This document shows, piece after piece, positions 37,534 through 46,883 of a stretch of DNA of 64,000 nt. The position numbers were made by a program, and so were the translations under genes. How positions within the stretch are numbered: the stretch's first letter is position 1; every line of letters starts with the position of its first letter. The notes under the pieces are model-generated. The model had not been told where the DNA came from. It searched no databases and saw nothing but the letters and a program-made list of their open reading frames with translations. This DNA comes from Aliiglaciecola sp. LCG003 (GTDB lineage: Bacteria; Pseudomonadota; Gammaproteobacteria; Enterobacterales; Alteromonadaceae): the NCBI RefSeq assembly GCF_030316135.1, contig NZ_CP128185.1, forward strand, positions 3,224,001 to 3,288,000, read 5' to 3'.

Positions 37534-39252
37534 ATGTACACCGCGGAAGAATTCTTAAAAAAACATTACCCTCAAACAGAGGGCAGGCCTTGGCTGTTTA
37601 AATCTATCCGTTTTATTCTGCGCCACTTACTACATGAAAAAGAAATGTTAGCATTTGGTCGAGATTACCCCAATCTGCAGGGTATCGATTTTATTGAACA
37701 GGTTTTGGAATACTTCAACGTCAGCTACTCTGCTAGAGATAGTGAGAAGGAACGTATTCCCAGCGATGGCCGAGTCGTCGTCATCGCAAATCACCCAATA
37801 GGCTCACTTGATGCCCTAGCCTTGATGAAACTACTCTGTGAAGTGCGCAGTGATGTAAAAGTCGTCGCCAATGAAATGCTCATGGCGCTTCCTCCTTTAC
37901 ATGACATAATACTTCGAGTGAATAATATGCAGGGCGGCACCCCCAAAGAGCATCTCCAAAATATTCATCAGCATCTCAACAATCAAGGCGCAATTTTAAT
38001 TTTTCCGGCTGGAGAAGTATCTCGCCTGCGCCCCCAAGGTATCCGAGATACACGCTGGCATTCTGGATTTTTAAAAATTGCAAAAGCCACTAATTCCCCG
38101 ATCCTTCCGGCCTACATAGACGCAAAAAATTCGCCGCTATTCTATAGCGTGTCCATGTTTTATAAGCCTATGGCCACAGCTTTATTGGTTAAAGAGATGT
38201 TTAAACAAAGACGCAAGCATCTGCCCATCCGCATAGGTGAGATTATTCCTGTTGATAGCTACATTCAGAATAAATTCCCCCCTACCCATCAGGTGAAAAT
38301 GTTCAAGAAGCATCTATACCGTATTGGTCATGGCAAACAAGGTATCTATAAAACCCAAACCGCGATTGCTTTACCAGAAGACCGCAAAACCTTATCAAAG
38401 GCAATTAAACAGCAATGTGAACGCCTCGGTGAAACGGGTGATGGAAAACATATCTACCTATATCGGCATACCGGAAGTTCACCTATCATGCGTGAGATAG
38501 GCAGATTGCGTGAGTTCGCATTTCGAGCCGTCGGGGAAGGTAGCAATAAACGCAGAGACGTTGATAACTTCGACTCCGACTACTTTCATTTACTGCTTTG
38601 GGATAATGAAGACTTGGAGATTGCTGGCGCTTATCGTTTCGGAGATACCAAACAAATCATTGCTAATAAAGGCCTAAGCGGCCTCTACTCCGCAACCTTG
38701 TTTGAATACACCGATCAAATGGCCCCCTACTTCGAGCAAGGTCTTGAACTGGGGCGCAGTTTTGTTCAACCCCGTTATTGGGGCAAACGCAGCTTAGATT
38801 ATCTGTGGTATGGCATAGGCGCTTTTTTAAATAAACACCCGCAATATCGTTATTTATTTGGCCCGGTCAGCCTAAGTAATAACTATCACTGTGCTGCTAA
38901 GGTGTTATTAGTACAGTTTTACAGTTTGTATTTCCCCGCCAAGACTAAGCTTGCCTACGCCAAGCTACCCTTTAAAATCCCGCAGGATACTTGCTCACCA
39001 TTTTTAGGCGCAGACTACAAACAAGACTTCACTGTGCTAAAGCACTCCCTAGCGAATATGGGGGCGGTAGTTCCAACACTCTTCAAGCAATATTCTGAAA
39101 CCTATGAAGATGGTGGTTTACAATTTATTGAGTTTAACATTGATCCTGATTTTAATCAGTGTATCGATGGTTTAGCCATGGGGGATATCACCATGATGAA
39201 AGCTAAAAAACGTCAACGCTATCTACAAACGCCATTACAGACAGCAGGATAA
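37534..39252 (+). CDS. olsF: Two-domain acyltransferase of OlsF type (PlsC-like plus OlsB/hemolysin-like)
   Basis: A 572-residue protein with two fused acyltransferase domains. The first ~270 residues are PlsC-like: 'VVVIANHPIGSLDALAL' near residue 85 is the catalytic His/Asp block and 'LIFPAGEVSRL' the second motif. The second half is the GNAT-fold OlsB/hemolysin domain ('IGRLREFAFRAVGEG', 'YFHLLLWDNEDLEIAGAYRFG'). This order matches OlsF, which acylates ornithine twice to make ornithine lipids, so that is the best guess; lipid-modifying hemolysin-like functions are possible. I chose ATG at 37534 because AAAAGG is seven bases upstream, while the GTG at 37528 is too close to it. Transcribed alone. 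Confidence 0.78.
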   Translation: MYTAEEFLKKHYPQTEGRPWLFKSIRFILRHLLHEKEMLAFGRDYPNLQGIDFIEQVLEYFNVSYSARDSEKERIPSDGRVVVIANHPIGSLDALALMKLLCEVRSDVKVVANEMLMALPPLHDIILRVNNMQGGTPKEHLQNIHQHLNNQGAILIFPAGEVSRLRPQGIRDTRWHSGFLKIAKATNSPILPAYIDAKNSPLFYSVSMFYKPMATALLVKEMFKQRRKHLPIRIGEIIPVDSYIQNKFPPTHQVKMFKKHLYRIGHGKQGIYKTQTAIALPEDRKTLSKAIKQQCERLGETGDGKHIYLYRHTGSSPIMREIGRLREFAFRAVGEGSNKRRDVDNFDSDYFHLLLWDNEDLEIAGAYRFGDTKQIIANKGLSGLYSATLFEYTDQMAPYFEQGLELGRSFVQPRYWGKRSLDYLWYGIGAFLNKHPQYRYLFGPVSLSNNYHCAAKVLLVQFYSLYFPAKTKLAYAKLPFKIPQDTCSPFLGADYKQDFTVLKHSLANMGAVVPTLFKQYSETYEDGGLQFIEFNIDPDFNQCIDGLAMGDITMMKAKKRQRYLQTPLQTAG

Positions 39253-39543
39253 CTATACTGCTGTTACGACCACATCACCCTCATCATCTGTTCCTCCAGT
39301 TCTGTTTGACCACTCCTGGGTATATTCTATCTCTTAGACAAAGTGGCGACTAAACCAAATGTAGGTCACCTCTTCTCATCCCTAGGCGGCACCTAGTATG
39401 CTATTGAGGAAATTCCACTCACTGAGTAAAGCTATTGCCATTTACCCTGATGCATTCCGTCACTGAGGGTTTTTACTAGCGCAGGAAAACATGACACTAT
39501 TGGAGCTGGTTTAGATCATAATAGCGATTTTAGGAGTCCAATC
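39253..39543. other. Intergenic region between the acyltransferase and a small membrane-protein gene
   Basis: About 290 bases with no gene; it ends with the AGGAG ribosome-binding site (39532-39536) of the next small gene. Confidence 0.4.
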
Positions 39544-39711
39544 TTGCTTAGATTTTTGTTTTTAATTCCCATAATGATGTGTGTAATTTGGATTGCATAT
39601 CTAAAAACTAATGGCTACAGCTTGGAGGAAGGCAAAAAAGGATTTGTCAAAATTCTGGTTATCTCCTGTGTTATCGCGGTGGTTTATTTTGCTATGTTGT
39701 TAGTTAACTAG
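39544..39711 (+). CDS. Small two-helix membrane protein (55 residues), function unknown
   Basis: A short gene starting at TTG (39544), with a perfect AGGAG seven bases upstream and a TAG stop at 39709-39711. The product begins 'MLRFLFLIPIMMCVIWIAYL', has a short polar stretch ('KTNGYSLEEGKKGFVK') and ends in a second hydrophobic helix of about 20 residues. The layout is therefore two membrane helices joined by a charged loop. It is not similar to anything I can name. It converges on the pilin gene at 39722, 10 bases away. The clean ribosome-binding site and membrane topology argue that it is real. Confidence 0.68.
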   Translation: MLRFLFLIPIMMCVIWIAYLKTNGYSLEEGKKGFVKILVISCVIAVVYFAMLLVN

Positions 39712-39721
39712 TGCAATTTAA

Positions 39722-40084
39722 TTACCAACAAGCGCGGGGAGCTTGGAGCATAGATTGATTAATGCTTAGCTGCTGGCAACCTCTGTCTGCCTGTTGTTCA
39801 TTAAGTGCATTCGCGTGTATGGTAAATGTTGCAGCCCCTTGATTAGAAACGCTAAATTGATAGTAATTTGAGCTAACAAGGGATAACTGTTCAGTTGTCG
39901 CATAGCTAGGCTGAGACATTCTAAATTCCTGTTGCATCAAGACTATTTTCATTAATGTTACCTGCGCCTCCTGACGGCGAGCCTTTAGCAATGATTGCTT
40001 ATAAGAAGGTATCGCCAGTGCTGCAACAATCCCTAAAATAGCTAGCGCAATCATCAATTCCAACAAACTCATTCCTTTGACCAT
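39722..40084 (-). CDS. Type IV pilin-like minor pilin (second cluster)
   Basis: A 120-residue prepilin with a very short leader: 'MVKG-MSLLELMIALAILGIVAALAIPSY'. The body is small, with Cys in 'RGCQQLS' and a C-terminal 'RACW' that could form a disulfide loop. It resembles PilE-type minor pilins. It is divergent from a fimT-pilW-pilX-pilV-like set and may be its partner, with the two promoters in the ~75 bases between. Confidence 0.82.
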   Translation of the reverse strand: MVKGMSLLELMIALAILGIVAALAIPSYKQSLLKARRQEAQVTLMKIVLMQQEFRMSQPSYATTEQLSLVSSNYYQFSVSNQGAATFTIHANALNEQQADRGCQQLSINQSMLQAPRACW

Positions 40085-40165
40085 AAATCTGTACCCTTGT
40101 CTGTTTGATTAGCAATTATACTCAATATCAGTAAAGCACATGGAAAACTTCAAAGGGTATTGAAA

Positions 40166-40693
40166 GTGCATTTAATCATAAAGACACAAGGATTCTCGCT
40201 TCTCGAAGCTATGATAGTGGTGAGTATTATTACATTAATAGCAGCCCTTGGTGGGCCGTCGATCACCGCGGCGCTGCATCATCAGCAGCTTAAAGGAGCT
40301 TTGCAACAAAGCTACTACTTGCTCCAACAAGGCCGCGCTTTTGCCGTAACCCAAGCTAAGGAAGTGACTGTACAATTTTCTCCAGGTCAAAACTGGTGCG
40401 TGGCCCTGAGCGATCGTGGAACTTGTGATTGCAAACAAGCAAACGCCTGTACCCTCGGTAATCAAAGCTATCAACTTACTGCAAAGGACTATCCATTTAT
40501 TCATTTGCCTAAGGTAACCATGGGCAACGATAACGCAGTGATATTCGATAAGACCCGCGGTAGTGCAATGGGAAACGCCGGTAGCAGTGTGTTCACCAAC
40601 GGCACAACACAAGCTAAATTAGTCATATCAAATTTGGGTAGAGTTAGGATATGTGTCCAACAGGGACAAATTGGAGCCTACTCAGCATGCTAA
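40166..40693 (+). CDS. FimT/GspH-like minor pilin (second cluster)
   Basis: A 175-residue prepilin with cleavage site 'TQG-FSLLEAMIVVSIITLI'. I prefer the GTG at 40166, eight bases after AAGGG, over the TTG at 40160, which is too close. The body matches FimT/GspH: 'QQSYYLLQQGRAFAVTQAKEVTVQFS' after the helix and 'LVISNLGRVRIC' near the end, with four Cys in 'WCVALSDRGTCDCKQANAC' that could pair. First gene of a rightward set of four pilin-like genes with overlaps. Confidence 0.85.
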   Translation: MHLIIKTQGFSLLEAMIVVSIITLIAALGGPSITAALHHQQLKGALQQSYYLLQQGRAFAVTQAKEVTVQFSPGQNWCVALSDRGTCDCKQANACTLGNQSYQLTAKDYPFIHLPKVTMGNDNAVIFDKTRGSAMGNAGSSVFTNGTTQAKLVISNLGRVRICVQQGQIGAYSAC

Positions 40694-41331
40694 ATAATAT
40701 CGCTAAAGCAAAGTTGCAAGCAGGATTTTCATTGGTTGAGTTACTCATCGCCATGACGATAAGCACAGCCACTATCGCCTCACTCACTAGTTTCGTCGCT
40801 ATATCCGGAGTCACTAGCGCAAAATTTTTAGCTAAAATGCGCCTATCTGAAGAGCTTGATACAATAATGTCATTACTCACCTCAGAACTGCGCAGAGCAG
40901 GCTATAACGGCAATGCTCATCAAGCTGCGTTGTCTCTAGAACACAGCCAGTCTGTGTTTTGGCAACAATGGCAATTATCTCACTATGCAGGAGAAAGCAT
41001 GAATAGCTGCATCGAGTTTGCTTATGATCGAAATAATAATGGACGATTAGACACCGAAGATGGCGATGAGCGCTACGGGTTCAGATTAAGAGACCGAGCC
41101 TTGGAAATGCGACAAGCCGGCTCCCCTTGTGAATCTGGGGGTTGGCAAGACTTGTCGGACAACAGTTTCGTTAGGGTTACACAGCTAACCTTTCGTGCGA
41201 CCACAGAGCAGCTTGCGGGCCTCACACGATTCCAAATAAACATTAGTCTTAGCGCCCATTTACACTCTCACCCAGAGTTAAGCATACAGCGACAACAGAC
41301 AATTCGAGTAAGCAATTATGCCATCTTTTAA
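40687..41331 (+). CDS. PilW-like minor pilin (second cluster)
   Basis: A 214-residue prepilin with cleavage site 'LQAG-FSLVELLIAMTISTA'. I place the start at the ATG at 40687, overlapping the fimT-like stop by 7 bases. The body includes 'LLTSELRRAGYNG', 'CIEFAYDRNNNGRLDTEDG' and 'YGFRLRDRALEMRQAGSPC', a PilW/GspJ-type pattern. It is shorter than the PilW at 28 kb (289 aa). It overlaps the next gene by 14 bases. Confidence 0.83.
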   Translation: MLNNIAKAKLQAGFSLVELLIAMTISTATIASLTSFVAISGVTSAKFLAKMRLSEELDTIMSLLTSELRRAGYNGNAHQAALSLEHSQSVFWQQWQLSHYAGESMNSCIEFAYDRNNNGRLDTEDGDERYGFRLRDRALEMRQAGSPCESGGWQDLSDNSFVRVTQLTFRATTEQLAGLTRFQINISLSAHLHSHPELSIQRQQTIRVSNYAIF

Positions 41332-42430
41332 TCAGCGCGGAGCTGTCACTCTGCTGAGTGTGACACTGTTGCTAATGTTGACGTCTGTCATAGGCATTTA
41401 CAATATGAAGGTCAGCCATTCTAAACATATCATAACCCTTAATAGTCAAATTAAAAGCACCGCCATGGCCGCAGCTCAGTCCGGCCTGGCCGAAGTAATG
41501 AATATCTTGCAGGCGGATCCCCAATGGTCCGATAGCCAATTAAGAGGGGATATTCCTAGTGTAGGCAGTTATAGGGCATTGATTAGCCATCAGCGCAGTG
41601 AGCGTTTGGCCAATTCTTTAGCCGTTCATCAAGTTCACGTCAGTGCCAATACCTCAGAGCAAATGGGGGTTTTACAATCCCATCAATCTATTATTAGCTA
41701 CCCGCTACTAAGCACCCTTCCTCACGCCCCTTTAATGGTCAACGGGCAGTTGCTATTAACCGCAAGTGTTACCTTAGTAGCCAACCCAAATGGTAGCGGA
41801 ACAGGCTTACCCCTCTCGATATGGAGCAAGTTGGGGCTGGGGCCGTTGTCAGACGCATTTGTAAGTTGCGGACACTTTGAATATGAGCAGGCGTCATGTG
41901 ATGCAATGCCATACTCAAATAACTCTGCACTGGCCGCCGATATTGTGGCTCACGATCTCAACTTCCCCAGCGATAGCCTGGCCTATTTAAGCAACGTTCC
42001 TAAGCAGTACAGTATGCAATTTAAAGATGAGTCAGACAGTATCCGCAATAACTGTAGTGATTTACCTCAAGGTAATCTGACCATGCTGTGGATCGAAGGG
42101 GATTGTGTTCTTTATCAGGGCCAACAACTAGGAACAGCGCTAAACCCAGTGTTCTTAGTGGTTGAAAACGGCCAACTAGAACTAGCTCAACAAGCACAGA
42201 TTAACGGGCTCGTTTTGCTGTTGGTTACCGACAGCCGTACTGACTCAAATATCATTAACCTAGAGGGTTTAGGGACCATTGTAGGAGCGATCTTATCCGA
42301 CCGTGATATGCACATTACTGGCGAGTCTCTGGTCTTGGTCTTTGACGCTAATATCCTGACTAAACTGACTGATTCTCCCGCATTAAGACGGGTGGCCAAT
42401 ATAGCCGGCAGTAATAGGGATTTCCAATGA
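41318..42430 (+). CDS. PilX/GspK-like pilin-associated protein (second cluster)
   Basis: A 370-residue protein with a hydrophobic N-terminal helix ('RGAVTLLSVTLLLMLTSVIGI') lacking the Glu at +5, as in PilX or GspK. 'AMAAAQSGLAEVMNILQADPQW' follows, again as in these families. The rest is a beta-rich region with few Cys that I cannot assign; it is about twice the length of the PilX at 27 kb. It overlaps both neighbours (14 bases upstream, ATGA downstream), so it is translated with them. Confidence 0.72.
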   Translation: MPSFNQRGAVTLLSVTLLLMLTSVIGIYNMKVSHSKHIITLNSQIKSTAMAAAQSGLAEVMNILQADPQWSDSQLRGDIPSVGSYRALISHQRSERLANSLAVHQVHVSANTSEQMGVLQSHQSIISYPLLSTLPHAPLMVNGQLLLTASVTLVANPNGSGTGLPLSIWSKLGLGPLSDAFVSCGHFEYEQASCDAMPYSNNSALAADIVAHDLNFPSDSLAYLSNVPKQYSMQFKDESDSIRNNCSDLPQGNLTMLWIEGDCVLYQGQQLGTALNPVFLVVENGQLELAQQAQINGLVLLLVTDSRTDSNIINLEGLGTIVGAILSDRDMHITGESLVLVFDANILTKLTDSPALRRVANIAGSNRDFQ

Positions 42431-44466
42431 GGCCGGCCTATGGATTCAGTTTGATAGAAGTGATGGTGGCCTGCATCATCATGCTAATCGGCGTAATGGG
42501 GTTTGTGCGTTTACAGTCACATATTATGCAATCTGAACAATCTCGTCATATTGCCGGAATAGCCAGACAATTGGCCCACGAAAAATTAACCGACTTACGT
42601 GATTTCAAGACCCTTCATAGGATGGATGAAAATTCCTCTTTTCAATCTATCGCAGATAACCTAGGTGGAAAAATAGTAGCCGGAGACATAGACATCAGCG
42701 TTGACGGTGATGAAACAGAATTGCAGCGTTTTAATCAGCAATGGCAGGTAAGAGATCAATTTTATGTCGATACTGACAACGACAATGTAAAGGATAGTTG
42801 GCGTGACTACGAAGATATCCCCAACAATCATGCTCTGCCCTCTTTACCCGAGCAAAAATGGGTCACAATCAGCGTTAAATGGACCAGCGCCAAAGGATTA
42901 ACTCAGACTACATCTTTGCAGGGTATCGTCTCACCTGTTTTGAGCTATCGAAGCATCCATGGCATACAGCAGACGCCGTCGAATCAAAGGGTTCCTAGGG
43001 TATTATTAGCTGAAAGCGCCCCCGCGATGAAAGGTTCCCATTTAATTAACGGCGACGTAAATGTCAGTTTTTCCCAACCTTCTTGGCCCAGTGACAGCGC
43101 CAGCACAGACATATCGATAACTCAGTTCAAACGCCATGAATCCGAAACTGAGGTACTTACCCAAGCGAATTTTCGAACCATAAACTGTGACTGTCAGATA
43201 GCCGGTGCAGGCCGCGGTAAGACACCCTCTATGACGATACTAAAAGACCAATCGCTAGTTAATCAACCTGGCAGTTGGGTCAACAAAACTGTGGGTATCG
43301 CGACAGCCGGTCAAAACCCACTTTGCAGCAGTTGTTGTCGTGACCACCACGATACCCAAACCATGCTTGTCGAACATTCAAATTATTCGCCCGGTCCTTC
43401 GGCACACCAACACTTCGGCATAAACTCCAATGGAGATTATACCTTGGCGCTCAATATTGCCGATCCCTACCTAGAGATCTGCCGCTTTAAACGCATAGAT
43501 GGACAATTCGAAATTTACCCAGACTGGCAACTGATTAATTTGACCCAATTTGATAGCCAATATTTGCATGATGAGAGTAACCGACTAGCCTATCAGCAGC
43601 ATGTCCTCAGCAGCCTTCGCGCTGCACTAAACAATCAACAACCAGCTAGCCTACCTCTGCCCCAAATAAACATGTTCAGCGGCGCGTTACAGCTGCTTAG
43701 CCGAGGAATCTATATAGAAAAACTGCGGCCAGAGCATATTGAATTCATAAGGCAGAAAGTGGCATCAAGACAATTAGATTGGCTAGATTATCTGCCATTT
43801 TATGATATTGACGTGACCTTATTGGCTAATTGGAGAAGCAGCGCAGAACATATTGCCACCATTAGCCAACAACCCTATGTATTGGAGGTAGACCAACAAC
43901 ACCTACAATTTGGCCAATATTCCCGTGGCCGAGTGAGTGGCCTTACGATAGGCCAAGCGCAAATAGCAGCGACTATTCACCGTGGAAATGCCGGTTTATC
44001 CCATCGACCTCCCCATGTCCCTCCCTCTAATTTACATGTTAGCCAAGCAAATACTTTGTTGTTGTCAGTTCAAGGATCAGCAAAGCCGCGCAGTAATCTT
44101 GCAATCAGTGGTGATGTAGCATGTATTGTTAAACAAGTAACTGATTATGTCCCATGTCAATATCAGGATCCAAAAAGGGCTGATTATGTTGATTTAACTA
44201 GCTTAAGGGTTAGTGACTCAGCGCAGGAATTTACCTGTGATATCACGATTAACAGCAGCCCAAACAGTAGTTTTTTCAATTGCGCCCCCATAACAGAAAA
44301 ATGGCAAGGAGCACTTCACCTCGCAACTGAGCCAGTTAACCCTCAAATTAGCCTGCATTGGGTCAGCGAGGCGTTAGGAATTGTGCCGGGGCCAAGCATA
44401 ACCTTGCCGGAACCACTAACAGAAACATCTAATTTTGAGTACCAAGTGCTAATCATAGTAAAGTGA
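42427..44466 (+). CDS. Very large PilV-like protein with long C-terminal region (second cluster)
   Basis: A 679-residue protein beginning like a PilV: 'YG-FSLIEVMVACIIMLIGVMG', then an early 'ARQLAHEKLTDLRDF'. PilV proteins are normally about 150-220 residues, so some 480 residues are extra. The C-terminal part is beta-rich and contains a Cys cluster ('INCDCQIAG' and 'PLCSSCCRDHHDT', about residues 250-320) plus later single Cys. I recognise no domain in it. Since this cluster has no PilY1, the extension may take over the tip or adhesin role (inference). Last gene of the rightward cluster. Confidence 0.75.
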   Translation: MRPAYGFSLIEVMVACIIMLIGVMGFVRLQSHIMQSEQSRHIAGIARQLAHEKLTDLRDFKTLHRMDENSSFQSIADNLGGKIVAGDIDISVDGDETELQRFNQQWQVRDQFYVDTDNDNVKDSWRDYEDIPNNHALPSLPEQKWVTISVKWTSAKGLTQTTSLQGIVSPVLSYRSIHGIQQTPSNQRVPRVLLAESAPAMKGSHLINGDVNVSFSQPSWPSDSASTDISITQFKRHESETEVLTQANFRTINCDCQIAGAGRGKTPSMTILKDQSLVNQPGSWVNKTVGIATAGQNPLCSSCCRDHHDTQTMLVEHSNYSPGPSAHQHFGINSNGDYTLALNIADPYLEICRFKRIDGQFEIYPDWQLINLTQFDSQYLHDESNRLAYQQHVLSSLRAALNNQQPASLPLPQINMFSGALQLLSRGIYIEKLRPEHIEFIRQKVASRQLDWLDYLPFYDIDVTLLANWRSSAEHIATISQQPYVLEVDQQHLQFGQYSRGRVSGLTIGQAQIAATIHRGNAGLSHRPPHVPPSNLHVSQANTLLLSVQGSAKPRSNLAISGDVACIVKQVTDYVPCQYQDPKRADYVDLTSLRVSDSAQEFTCDITINSSPNSSFFNCAPITEKWQGALHLATEPVNPQISLHWVSEALGIVPGPSITLPEPLTETSNFEYQVLIIVK

Positions 44467-44486
44467 GTTTCGATTAACTTCAGATA

Positions 44487-44525
44487 TAAAAAAGCCCCTA
44501 ATCGTCTAAAGCGATCAAGGGCTTA
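44487..44525 (-). terminator. Terminator of ppiD
   Basis: AAGCCC/GGGCTT and an inner ATCG/CGAT pair form a bulged stem. On the minus strand it ends in a run of six T. Correctly placed after the ppiD stop; weak in the other direction. Confidence 0.75.
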
Positions 44526-44543
44526 ATTGGGTTTAGCTTAAGC

Positions 44544-46430
44544 TTACAATTGGTTGATACTAATATCAGCCTCTGCACGCATAGCAGCAATTAGACTTGC
44601 ATAACTACCTTCAGCGCGGGCTTGACCAAGGCGCTGTTGCATAGCAGTAATTTGTTCGGCAGGAACCTCGTCCGTCAGATTGATACTATTTAGTTGCACT
44701 AGTCCAACATTACCACTGGCCAGCTCAACCACAGCTTGATTTGCGCCTTCAGTAGCCGACATTTTAAATGCTTGATCGACAATTCCACGAGGCAATGCGG
44801 CTCCGAATCTAGCGACACCCGCTTGGAGTTCCCAGGCTAGATCTTTATCAGCCAACTTAGCAGAGATATCGTTGCCAGCTTGCAGATCAACTAACAACTC
44901 GTTTGCCCATGCTTTAGCCGCAGCTTGTGCTTTTTCCGAAACTAGCTGTGTCACGATTTGCTCTTTCACTTCTTGTAACGCTTTAGTGCGCTCTGGCTCA
45001 TATTCTTTAACTCGCAACACTACAACGTGGTTATCACCAATACTGATGACTTCGCTGTTGACTTTGTCTTGGGTGAGCTCAGTTGAAAAAGCCGCCGCAA
45101 GTACAGTCGGATTAGCAATTTTTTCAGGGGCTGTTTGCGCCGTGAACAATGCCGTTTCTTGCACTGTCACACCAATAGCCTCTGCTACATCCACTAAGCT
45201 GTCAGGCATTTCAAACGCGAGTTCCTTTAGTTGGTTCTGGGCAAGATAGAATTCTTCAATCGCTTTTTCACTCTTGACTCGTTTGACCAATTCTTCTTTA
45301 ACGTCTTCAAATGGAGTGACCTGTTGAGCTTTGATATCAGTCAATTTGATAATATGTAGGCCAAATTCACTCTCAACAATGGCAGACACATCTCCGACAT
45401 TTTTTAATTCGAATGAAGCATCAGCAAAAGCGGGGTCCATCATGCCTTGTGCGAAAAAGTCTAAATCACCGCCATTCTCAGCTGAGAAAGTATCTTCCGA
45501 CATGTCTTTTGCAACTGTCGCAAAGTCTTCGCCGTTATTTAAGCGTTTAACAGCTTCGTCTGCTTTTTCTTGTGCCGCATCAGCGTTATCAGCTGTTTCA
45601 AATAAGATGTGCGATACACGACGTTCTTCTTCTGTGCGATAAGTGCTGCTAGAACGCTCATACAGATCCTGTAACTCTTGCTCAGTAACATCGATATCAA
45701 CCAAGAAGTCGTCAGCGTTTAGCTCAACGTATTGCAAACTAACTTTTTCTTCTGTATCGAAGCGCAATAAGTTTTGTTGATAGAAAATATTGATGTCGTC
45801 TTCTGACACCTCTATAGACTGTTTGAATGACTCAGAAGGGATGGTTATAAACTGTAAATTACGGGTTTGCGCTTGAAGCTTTAATACTCTTGATGCCTCA
45901 GACTGTAAGGTAAATTCGCTGCCCAATAATGCTTTAGCAACCTGCTGACGGGTCATTTCAGTACGCATATAGTCTCTGAATGTACTGGTTTGATAACCCA
46001 CTTGTCTGAGCGCATTTTGGAAACGAACATTGTCGAACTGACCGCCAACTTGAAACTCTGGCATATTGACAATTTGCTGACTAATTTGTTGATTACTCAC
46101 CCGTAAACCTAAATCTTCAGCTGCTTGCTCAATGAGTTTGTCAGCGATGAGACGGTCTAATACGCTCTGGCGGAATTGATTCAAATAGGCTGCATCAGCT
46201 GTCAAGGCTGTAAAAGCTTCACCATACTGAGATTCTAATCGGGCCCGTTCGTTTTCGTATGCACGTTCAAATGTGTTTAATGAGATTTCGTCACCATTAA
46301 CCTCTGCCGCTGCTGTACCGGTAGAAGACACATAGCCGCCTACTCCAGCAAAGACAAAGCTTAAAATAACTAAGCCCAAGATCACGACTGCCCATGTACC
46401 CTGCGATCCTTCTCTGATTCTTTCCAACAT
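44544..46430 (-). CDS. ppiD: Periplasmic folding chaperone PpiD (SurA N-terminal/parvulin protein)
   Basis: A 628-residue protein anchored in the inner membrane by a helix at about residues 13-33 ('WAVVILGLVILSFVFAGVGG'), facing the periplasm. A SurA-like chaperone domain comes first. One parvulin domain lies at about 265-360 ('RRVSHILFET', 'GGDLDFFAQGMMDPAF', 'SEFGLHIIKL'). A second chaperone region follows. In PpiD the parvulin domain has little isomerase activity; the main job is to help newly secreted proteins at the translocon. Normal place next to hupB and lon. Confidence 0.94.
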   Translation of the reverse strand: MLERIREGSQGTWAVVILGLVILSFVFAGVGGYVSSTGTAAAEVNGDEISLNTFERAYENERARLESQYGEAFTALTADAAYLNQFRQSVLDRLIADKLIEQAAEDLGLRVSNQQISQQIVNMPEFQVGGQFDNVRFQNALRQVGYQTSTFRDYMRTEMTRQQVAKALLGSEFTLQSEASRVLKLQAQTRNLQFITIPSESFKQSIEVSEDDINIFYQQNLLRFDTEEKVSLQYVELNADDFLVDIDVTEQELQDLYERSSSTYRTEEERRVSHILFETADNADAAQEKADEAVKRLNNGEDFATVAKDMSEDTFSAENGGDLDFFAQGMMDPAFADASFELKNVGDVSAIVESEFGLHIIKLTDIKAQQVTPFEDVKEELVKRVKSEKAIEEFYLAQNQLKELAFEMPDSLVDVAEAIGVTVQETALFTAQTAPEKIANPTVLAAAFSTELTQDKVNSEVISIGDNHVVVLRVKEYEPERTKALQEVKEQIVTQLVSEKAQAAAKAWANELLVDLQAGNDISAKLADKDLAWELQAGVARFGAALPRGIVDQAFKMSATEGANQAVVELASGNVGLVQLNSINLTDEVPAEQITAMQQRLGQARAEGSYASLIAAMRAEADISINQL

Positions 46431-46814
46431 ATTAGTCTATTCTCTCTAACTGACTTGATAACAACAACTGTGGCCAATGAACTTAAAAACACAGTATTTA
46501 AGGCGCAAGATTATAGCGCGAAAAATAGCTGGATCACCAGACAATCGCAAAGTTTATAACAGCAAAAAGGCTAACATTGGCGGTTAAAGGTCAAATAGAC
46601 TCTATCTAAACCATTTCTTTTACTCAAATGAGCCTATGTTAGCCAATGAGTGCCCGCTATTTAATGCTTTTGATGAGAATGCTAATACTTTAGGAGGCAG
46701 TTTTTGTAAATGGCAGCGATAGCTATGATGTGATGCCAGCTAATCGATTTTAAGCTGGTTTGTGAAGTAATAAACCTATGGGTAGGAATAGTCAAACTAG
46801 GGGGATCTATCAGA
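46431..46814. other. Intergenic region between hupB and ppiD
   Basis: About 380 bases with no gene or RNA that I can support. It contains a 9-bp inverted pair, GGCTAACAT (46569-46577) and ATGTTAGCC (46636-46644), and must hold the ppiD promoter. Confidence 0.4.
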
Positions 46815-46847
46815 AATAAAAAAACCCTTAATGAGTAAGGGTTTTTT
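46815..46847 (-). terminator. Rho-independent terminator of hupB
   Basis: AAAACCCTTA and TAAGGGTTTT pair around a short loop with T-runs on both sides. Just after the hupB stop. Confidence 0.88.
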
Positions 46848-46883
46848 CGTAGTTGCAGTTAGAATGTGAAATCACATTACTAA

